Shown here: positions 58,690-64,000 of the stretch, one piece after another
How positions within the stretch are numbered: position 1 is the first letter of the stretch
Layout of the letters: every line of letters starts with the position of its first letter
DNA from: Candidatus Zhuqueibacterota bacterium
GTDB taxonomy: Bacteria > Zhuqueibacterota > Zhuqueibacteria > Thermofontimicrobiales > Sulfurfontimicrobiaceae
Direction of reading: 5' to 3'
Length of the DNA: 64,000 nt
Assembly (NCBI GenBank): GCA_016927835.1
Contig: JAFGMA010000399.1
Location: forward strand, 62,001-126,000
Program-made: the position numbers and the translations under genes
The notes under the pieces: generated by a model
Database searches by the model: none
Seen by the model: only the letters and a program-made list of their open reading frames with translations
What the model was told of the DNA's origin: nothing

Positions 58690-59406
58690 TCACCGCGACC
58701 GATAAAATCGAATGCGTTTTTCCTTGGTTTCCCAATTATAGCGCTTTAATATTTGCAAAATTTTTATAGGATTCGCCTTAACGTAGCCGAAGCGGCTGGT
58801 ATTCAAAGCTTTGCGTATTTGAAAAACCCCTTGCCGCGGATCATCAATGATTATCAACCGTATCTTCTCAGCAAGTGGCAATTTAGCCTCATTTACCTTT
58901 GGCTTGCCAAGCCCTTTTCTGGATTTGACGATTTTCCCGCTCTTATCAGCGGGCATGATATTCTGTCTCGGCACCCCGGCAGCCTTTACTTGCTCGGGTT
59001 CAATCTTTGAGGGACGCCGTTCGATGCTTCGGGTTATATCCAGTCCCAGTGCAATATCAAAATCGTTGATAGCTTCTTCCATATTATCATAGTATGAAAG
59101 GATGCGATTGAATTCGAGCATTTCAAATACTTCATACACATCCGGCATCATCTGTACGATTTTCAGGTCGCCGCCACTCTCTTTTATTCCTCGAATCTCA
59201 CCAACGAATACGCCCCAGCCGGCGCTGCTCACGTAATTCACTGCCCCCATATCTACAACGACCTGGAAAACACTATGGCTGAGGATGCGATCAATATATT
59301 TTCGGAGTTCGACACAGGTATTGGTATCAATGAATCCTTGCACGCGCACCATCGCAATATCGCCGCGAACCCCAACGCTAGATGTATGAATTTGAATACC
59401 TTCCAT
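58690..59406 (-). CDS. STAS-domain anti-sigma-factor-antagonist-like protein with basic C-terminal domain
   Basis: 'VQGFIDTNTCVELRKYIDRIL...VVVDMGAVNYVSSAGWGVFVGEIRGIKESGGDLKIVQM' STAS; C-term 'LAEKIRLIIIDDPRQGVFQIRKALNTSRFGYVKANPIKILQILKRYNW'. Confidence 0.82.
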   Translation of the reverse strand: MEGIQIHTSSVGVRGDIAMVRVQGFIDTNTCVELRKYIDRILSHSVFQVVVDMGAVNYVSSAGWGVFVGEIRGIKESGGDLKIVQMMPDVYEVFEMLEFNRILSYYDNMEEAINDFDIALGLDITRSIERRPSKIEPEQVKAAGVPRQNIMPADKSGKIVKSRKGLGKPKVNEAKLPLAEKIRLIIIDDPRQGVFQIRKALNTSRFGYVKANPIKILQILKRYNWETKEKRIRFYRSR

Positions 59407-59828
59407 TTGATATCAATCAGTTAAATTATTGGCAAACGCATCCTGCTGCGACTTAATGCTCCATTGATTAGAAAATTCATCATCAAGTAAGTTGCCAGAC
59501 AGGCAAGGATTTCAAATGGAGGCATCTCTCCGGCTCACCGCCAGGCTGGGCATCGCTCATGGGGATCCTGCATATTCCCGGCAGTTAATCGGATGGTGCG
59601 ATGCGCAAATTTAGTGCCATGACTGGTCTGACTCGTTAATACCGCTAGTGAGAATGTAACCTTACAACTTTCTCGTATTTCTGATGAAATTTCTTTTTTA
59701 ACTGCTTATGTTTTCATGTGTTGCTACGAAACAATGTTCCAAGCTGAAACAAGAAATCTCTTTATTTGTATTATTTTTAAAGAGGTTATAGCACTTTTTA
59801 TTGTGCAATTGATCGATAAAAATTATCA

Positions 59829-60833
59829 TCAATTTTCTCTCAACCATTCCGCCGCCGCCTCGGGCGGGACTGGATTGATATGAATTCCTGATCCCCATTC
59901 AAAGCCGGCTGTGCTTGATATTTTTGGGATAATTTCGATATGCCAATGAAAATCTATATTTTTAGAATGGGTGAACGGGCAACTATGCAAAATTAGATTG
60001 TACGCCGGATCGTTGAGTCCCATCTTGATTTTCTTGAGTACATCCTTTAGATTGATTGCCAGATCAAAATAATAGTCATCTTCCATATTCTCATAATTCG
60101 CTATATGGTTAATCGGCAGAATCCATGACTCGAAGGGAAAACGAGATGCAAATGGTGCCAGTGCTGTAAAATGTTTCGATTCAAATACAACTCTGGTTTT
60201 TTCAAGCCGCTCTCTCTTTATTAAATCACAGAAAACACATGTTTTATGTCGAGAGAAATATTTGCGGAAGCCTTCCAATTTCTCTTTGATAGCTTTGGGT
60301 ACTATTGGCGTGCCGATGAGTTGTGAATGGGAATGCTCCAACGAGGCGCCGGCAGCAAAGCCTTCATTTTTGAAAATAATAACATACTTCAACCGCCGAT
60401 CTTGCTTCAAGTGGAGAATCCGATATTGGAATGCTTTTAGAATATCAAAAATATGCCTGGGTGGAAAATCAGTAAATTTTGCAGCGTGGTCAGGTGTTTC
60501 AACAAATACCTCGTGGGCACCAATTCCATTCAGTTTATGAAAAATACCATTATGCTCCGGCGATACCTTTCCAGTGTGCAGCAAAGCGGGATACTTATTG
60601 GGAACAATTCGAATTTTCCATCCCGGACCATCCTTTTTCGAATCGTTCGAACGCAACGCATAAATTTCCGGCGGCGTTTTATCTTCATTGCCTTCGCAAA
60701 AAGGGCAAAAACCGTTAATCTTCTCGTAGTGCGGTTTTATTATCCAATCTGAACCGCGTTGGCTACGTTCTTTTGAGATGATAACCCAATGACCGACAAT
60801 TGGGTCTTTTCGAAATTCTGGCATGGTTGGCAT
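59829..60833 (-). CDS. galT: Galactose-1-phosphate uridylyltransferase-like (HIT superfamily)
   Basis: 'FRKDPIVGHWVIISKERSQRGSDW', 'CPFCEGNEDKTPPEI', 'GASLEHSHSQLIGTP'. Confidence 0.85.
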   Translation of the reverse strand: MPTMPEFRKDPIVGHWVIISKERSQRGSDWIIKPHYEKINGFCPFCEGNEDKTPPEIYALRSNDSKKDGPGWKIRIVPNKYPALLHTGKVSPEHNGIFHKLNGIGAHEVFVETPDHAAKFTDFPPRHIFDILKAFQYRILHLKQDRRLKYVIIFKNEGFAAGASLEHSHSQLIGTPIVPKAIKEKLEGFRKYFSRHKTCVFCDLIKRERLEKTRVVFESKHFTALAPFASRFPFESWILPINHIANYENMEDDYYFDLAINLKDVLKKIKMGLNDPAYNLILHSCPFTHSKNIDFHWHIEIIPKISSTAGFEWGSGIHINPVPPEAAAEWLREN

Positions 60834-61070
60834 GTGATTTCATAAATATTCAATCGTGCAGGAGTATAGGGCATTATAATAGATATGTGGCTCACATGAA
60901 GCAAATCGGCAAGTTGGTTATTCGAATTTTAATATAAATCGGAATCGAGCGCACGAATTTTTTCCTGAGGAACGTCGTCATTTTTCAAACCGCAGACACA
61001 CATTGCGATTGAATTCCAAAATCATTCAAACGATTTTCAGGAAATCATCCAGTATCGTATAATTGGTATC

Positions 61071-61101
61071 GCAGGGTAGCCTGGCTGAATAGCTGCCCTG
61101 C
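61071..61101 (-). terminator. GC-rich hairpin downstream of the TPR lipoprotein gene
   Basis: GCAGGGTAGC-ctggctgaata-GCTGCCCTGC, 10-bp stem with one wobble; no U-tract. Confidence 0.35.
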
Positions 61102-61109
61102 GTCAGGAA

Positions 61110-61949
61110 CTAAAGAGCGCTCAGGAACCGTCGCGCCTTAGTAATATATTCACTCTTGGGATAATGCGTTACAAGGCGTTCAAACTCCTCTCGTGCACGT
61201 TCTCTTTCATTCAACCGTAAATAGCACATTCCGAGTTTGAGTTGGGCATCATCATTTTTATTCGAATTCGGAAATGAAAATACTTTTTCAAAAGCCGCAA
61301 TAGCTTTTGTATACATGCCCAGACCATAATAACATTCGCCGATCCAATATTGGCAATTATCGGCATAGGAATTATCCGGATTTGATGCCAGAAGCTCTTC
61401 AAAAAGCGGAATTGCCGCTTTGTACCGTCGCGCCTCATATTCTTCACGGGCATTAGTATAGCGTGCCTGGTAGCCGCCGGATGGCAGCGACGCGCTGGTG
61501 CTTAGTTTCGATCTGGAGCGTTCGTTTTCCAATTCGACCGCCAACTCGTTTGACCGCTTGCGTTCCTCATCAAGTTCTGATGCCAGTTTTTGAATTTCCA
61601 GTTCCTTCGCATCAATCTCTTTTTCAAGCGTTTCAACCGCTTTCGATCCTTCAGCCTCAGAGGATGCTTTTTCTTCCACTGGTTGCTTATTTTCGGCTTT
61701 TTCTTCTTTTGTTAGACCGAGCAATTTCAATACTTCTTCTTCATCGCCGCTTTCTTTCTTGGCATCATCCTCACTGGTAGTTGTGTTGAATAATTCATCG
61801 AATTCCGTATTATCTTTGCCGCCGATATCTGCATTCTCATCAAAATCAGCCTTTTTCCCGCAGCCAACTGCCAGAGCAATGATAAAAATGATGGCAATTG
61901 CTAAAGAAGATAATTTTCTTGATGCGAATTGATTTTTCATTTCAAACAC
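61110..61949 (-). CDS. YbgF-like lipoprotein with coiled coil and TPR repeats
   Basis: 'IIFIIALAVGCGKKADF' lipobox-like; coiled-coil middle; 'YQARYTNAREEYEARRYKAAIPLFEELLASNPDNSYADNCQYWIGECYYGLGMYTKAIAAFEKVF'. Confidence 0.85.
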   Translation of the reverse strand: MFEMKNQFASRKLSSLAIAIIFIIALAVGCGKKADFDENADIGGKDNTEFDELFNTTTSEDDAKKESGDEEEVLKLLGLTKEEKAENKQPVEEKASSEAEGSKAVETLEKEIDAKELEIQKLASELDEERKRSNELAVELENERSRSKLSTSASLPSGGYQARYTNAREEYEARRYKAAIPLFEELLASNPDNSYADNCQYWIGECYYGLGMYTKAIAAFEKVFSFPNSNKNDDAQLKLGMCYLRLNERERAREEFERLVTHYPKSEYITKARRFLSAL

Positions 61950-61952
61950 CTC

Positions 61953-63152
61953 CTATTCTTTCTGTTTTCGCATAATCAAATACGCTGCTGAGCCCCAACC
62001 GAGCACAGCGGCAGTTGCAGCCATAACGCGCCATTGTTTTGGATTGGGTATCACCTTAATAATATTCGGACGCTTTGGCAAGCCTGAATACCCAACACCA
62101 GAAACCGCTTCGTCAACTGCGACACAACAATACTCTACTCCGGGCGGTTTAACATAGGAGCCCGGAATAACTCCGGTATACTTTCTCCCGCTGAATGTGC
62201 GCATACTGCGTACACGCCAATTCTCGTCTCCCAACGTTCTGTACAATATCGAAACAATCCTGATTTCTCTATCTTCCCAGACTTCAACATCAATGGTGAC
62301 ATCTGCGCCTTCTTCGGCTTTCCGAACCGGATTATGAATGACAATCGGGGGATTGGTATCGGTTCCCTGGTTTGCCGTATCGGCAGAGGCGTCCATGACT
62401 TCTGAAAATCTTTCATCTGGTCCGGGTTCTGGTTTGCCATCATGATCGCAGTATCCATCAGGATCTTCAATTCGCATATTATCCAAATCCAGTTCGTCAG
62501 GCACACCATCGGAATCACGGTCACCTCTGGTACTTGTTTTAAAATAGTAAGTTAAACCACCATAGAAATCTATCACCTGGTCATTTTCGTCCCCTGAATA
62601 TATTTGATCAAGTGCGTCGCTCAGGGAATAGCGGAAGGTTCCACCTACACTCAGCGTTAAATTCCTGTCTCGGTTCAGAACAAACTCCAAGCCGCCGCCG
62701 GTCTTCACGAAAGAGTCAACACCTTCCTGAAGTTTGCCGTCCTTTTGAATCGTTTTCCTGACGCCCGATTTATCGACTGTGGTAGCGTTCCAATAGACGC
62801 CGCCTCCGCCAATCTGCACATAAGGATTCACCTTGCTCAACGGCAGGAAATTGAACGTTAAATCTGCTTCGAAGGGCATAATTGATGTTTGAAATTTCTC
62901 GGTAGTTCTTTCTTTATCTTTCAAAGTAGCATAGCCAAATTCGCAGCCAAGAGATAAAAAGTCGATTGGATTAAATTTGACATGACCATAGAACAGCGGA
63001 CTCAGTTGAGGCTTGGGGATATCCGCCTCCAACTGGGTCAGTCCGACTCTCAAACCTACACCTAAGCTGCCTTTTTCACCACCTGCGTAGCCAGTTTGCA
63101 CAGTGAGCAGCAACCATGGTATTGCGATAGCAATGAGGATTGCGTTCTTCAA
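61953..63152 (-). CDS. Outer-membrane-beta-barrel-like protein with TSP3-like acidic segment, Ig-like segment and C-terminal TM helix
   Basis: Signal peptide; 'GSLGVGLRVGLTQLEADIPKPQLSPLFYGHVKFNPIDFLSLGCEFGYATL'; 'DRDSDGVPDELDLDNMRIEDPDGYCDHDG'; C-term 'VMAATAAVLGWGSAAYLIMRKQKE'. Confidence 0.7.
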   Translation of the reverse strand: MKNAILIAIAIPWLLLTVQTGYAGGEKGSLGVGLRVGLTQLEADIPKPQLSPLFYGHVKFNPIDFLSLGCEFGYATLKDKERTTEKFQTSIMPFEADLTFNFLPLSKVNPYVQIGGGGVYWNATTVDKSGVRKTIQKDGKLQEGVDSFVKTGGGLEFVLNRDRNLTLSVGGTFRYSLSDALDQIYSGDENDQVIDFYGGLTYYFKTSTRGDRDSDGVPDELDLDNMRIEDPDGYCDHDGKPEPGPDERFSEVMDASADTANQGTDTNPPIVIHNPVRKAEEGADVTIDVEVWEDREIRIVSILYRTLGDENWRVRSMRTFSGRKYTGVIPGSYVKPPGVEYCCVAVDEAVSGVGYSGLPKRPNIIKVIPNPKQWRVMAATAAVLGWGSAAYLIMRKQKE

Positions 63153-63236
63153 TCAAGCCTCCGCTTATAAGTGAAAGACTTTCCAATATTTAATCAATGA
63201 AATTTAAATATCTTTTAGGTAAAAGTCAAGATTTTT

Positions 63237-64000
63237 TTATACTTTTTTGGATTTTTTAATCTTATTATTTTTAATCACTAAAAATGCTGCTCCGGCAATA
63301 ATCATTAGTAAACTGATGACCTGATTAATTGTTATTTTCACCCCCCCGATAATTGCAAAATAATTGTCTTGATAGCGAACAAACTCAACTAAAAATCGAC
63401 TTAATCCATAGAAAATTAAAAAGATAAAAAACAACATTCCATCAAACTTTTTATACTTTTCGGCGAATAATACAACGCCCAAAATCAGCAAGCCATAAAA
63501 CGCGGCATAAAGCTGTGTGGGATGAAGCGGGACATTCATAAACTCGTTTGCAACCGCGCAATACTCATTCGTGAAAGTCACTCCCCAGGGCAAATCGGTT
63601 TTCAATCCATAGCAGCAACCATTTAAAAAACAGCCGATCCGCGTCAGAAAAATGCCCAGAGCAAGCGACGGAATCATGACATCAGCGGTCAACAGGAATG
63701 ACATTTTCTTGCGGCGCATATAAAAATAGGCTGTAATTATTGCAAGCACGACGCCGCCGAGCATCGTTAAGCCGCCGATCCCAACTTGACCACCTTGAAA
63801 TGGGTTGAATGTGGCTGTCCAGCGTCCTTTGAATTCATCCAGATGATATATGACATACAGCAAACGAGAACCGACAATTGCTGCGATAATGATCCAGATC
63901 GATAAATCCATAATCTGGTTCGGATCGACACCTATTTTTTTCGCCCGACGCGTAGCGAGCCAGATGCCAATCATGAATGAAAGTGCCAACATGAAGCCGT
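63237..64000 (-). CDS. lgt: Prolipoprotein diacylglyceryl transferase, 5' end outside window
   Basis: 'GFMLALSFMIGIWLATRRAKKIG', 'RIGCFLNGCCYGLKTDLPWGVTF', 'PLHPTQLYAAFYGLLI', 'GLSRFLVEFVRYQDNYF'. Coding appears to continue upstream of the track's ATG at 63992. Confidence 0.95.
   Translation of the reverse strand, partial: GFMLALSFMIGIWLATRRAKKIGVDPNQIMDLSIWIIIAAIVGSRLLYVIYHLDEFKGRWTATFNPFQGGQVGIGGLTMLGGVVLAIITAYFYMRRKKMSFLLTADVMIPSLALGIFLTRIGCFLNGCCYGLKTDLPWGVTFTNEYCAVANEFMNVPLHPTQLYAAFYGLLILGVVLFAEKYKKFDGMLFFIFLIFYGLSRFLVEFVRYQDNYFAIIGGVKITINQVISLLMIIAGAAFLVIKNNKIKKSKKV

Noticed and set aside
50330-58690. JUMPstart/ops (GGCGGTAG) antitermination site upstream of EPS genes
   Set aside because: No clear match found on the minus strand in the intergenic regions.
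1-64000. CRISPR arrays, tRNA or rRNA genes
   Set aside because: No regularly spaced direct repeats and no tRNA or rRNA signatures seen by eye; tRNAscan or Infernal would be decisive.

Overview
64 kb of a Gram-negative bacterial genome; the lineage cannot be assigned from sequence alone. Every coding region I can support lies on the minus strand. Reading in the direction of transcription (high to low coordinates) there are three parts. (i) A housekeeping/envelope block: lgt (5' end outside the window), an outer-membrane-type protein, a YbgF/TPR-like lipoprotein, a galT-like gene and a STAS-domain protein. (ii) A ~46 kb exopolysaccharide/O-antigen-type locus (~58.2 to 12.4 kb): Wza-like exporter, fused Wzc/BY-kinase, UDP-sugar epimerase, WbaP/WcaJ-like initiating transferase, UDP-glucose dehydrogenase, about 15 other glycosyltransferases (GT2, GT4, GT9 and GT39-like), two flippases, one Wzy/O-antigen-ligase-like protein, two AsnB-like amidotransferases, a radical SAM/SPASM protein, a hexapeptide acyltransferase, a CE4 deacetylase, three SAM methyltransferases, and DUF2304/DUF2079/DUF4254/YdjM-like proteins. 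(iii) Secreted or envelope proteins: a golvesin/FN3 glycoside-hydrolase-like protein, a TolB-like propeller, an SGNH membrane protein, and a >1750-aa SGNH plus tandem Ig-repeat protein that runs off the left edge and is missing from the supplied ORF track. The most interesting unexplained signals are: a 97-bp element with terminal inverted repeats present in two inverted copies plus a larger ~295-bp relative; a carbohydrate-binding-like domain nested inside an Ig repeat; an AsnB paralog without the catalytic N-terminal Cys; a GT2 paralog without its DXD motif; a PELVEG-type palindrome inside a gene; and a three-way-junction-like intergenic structure. All family names come from motif recognition by eye; no database search was run.
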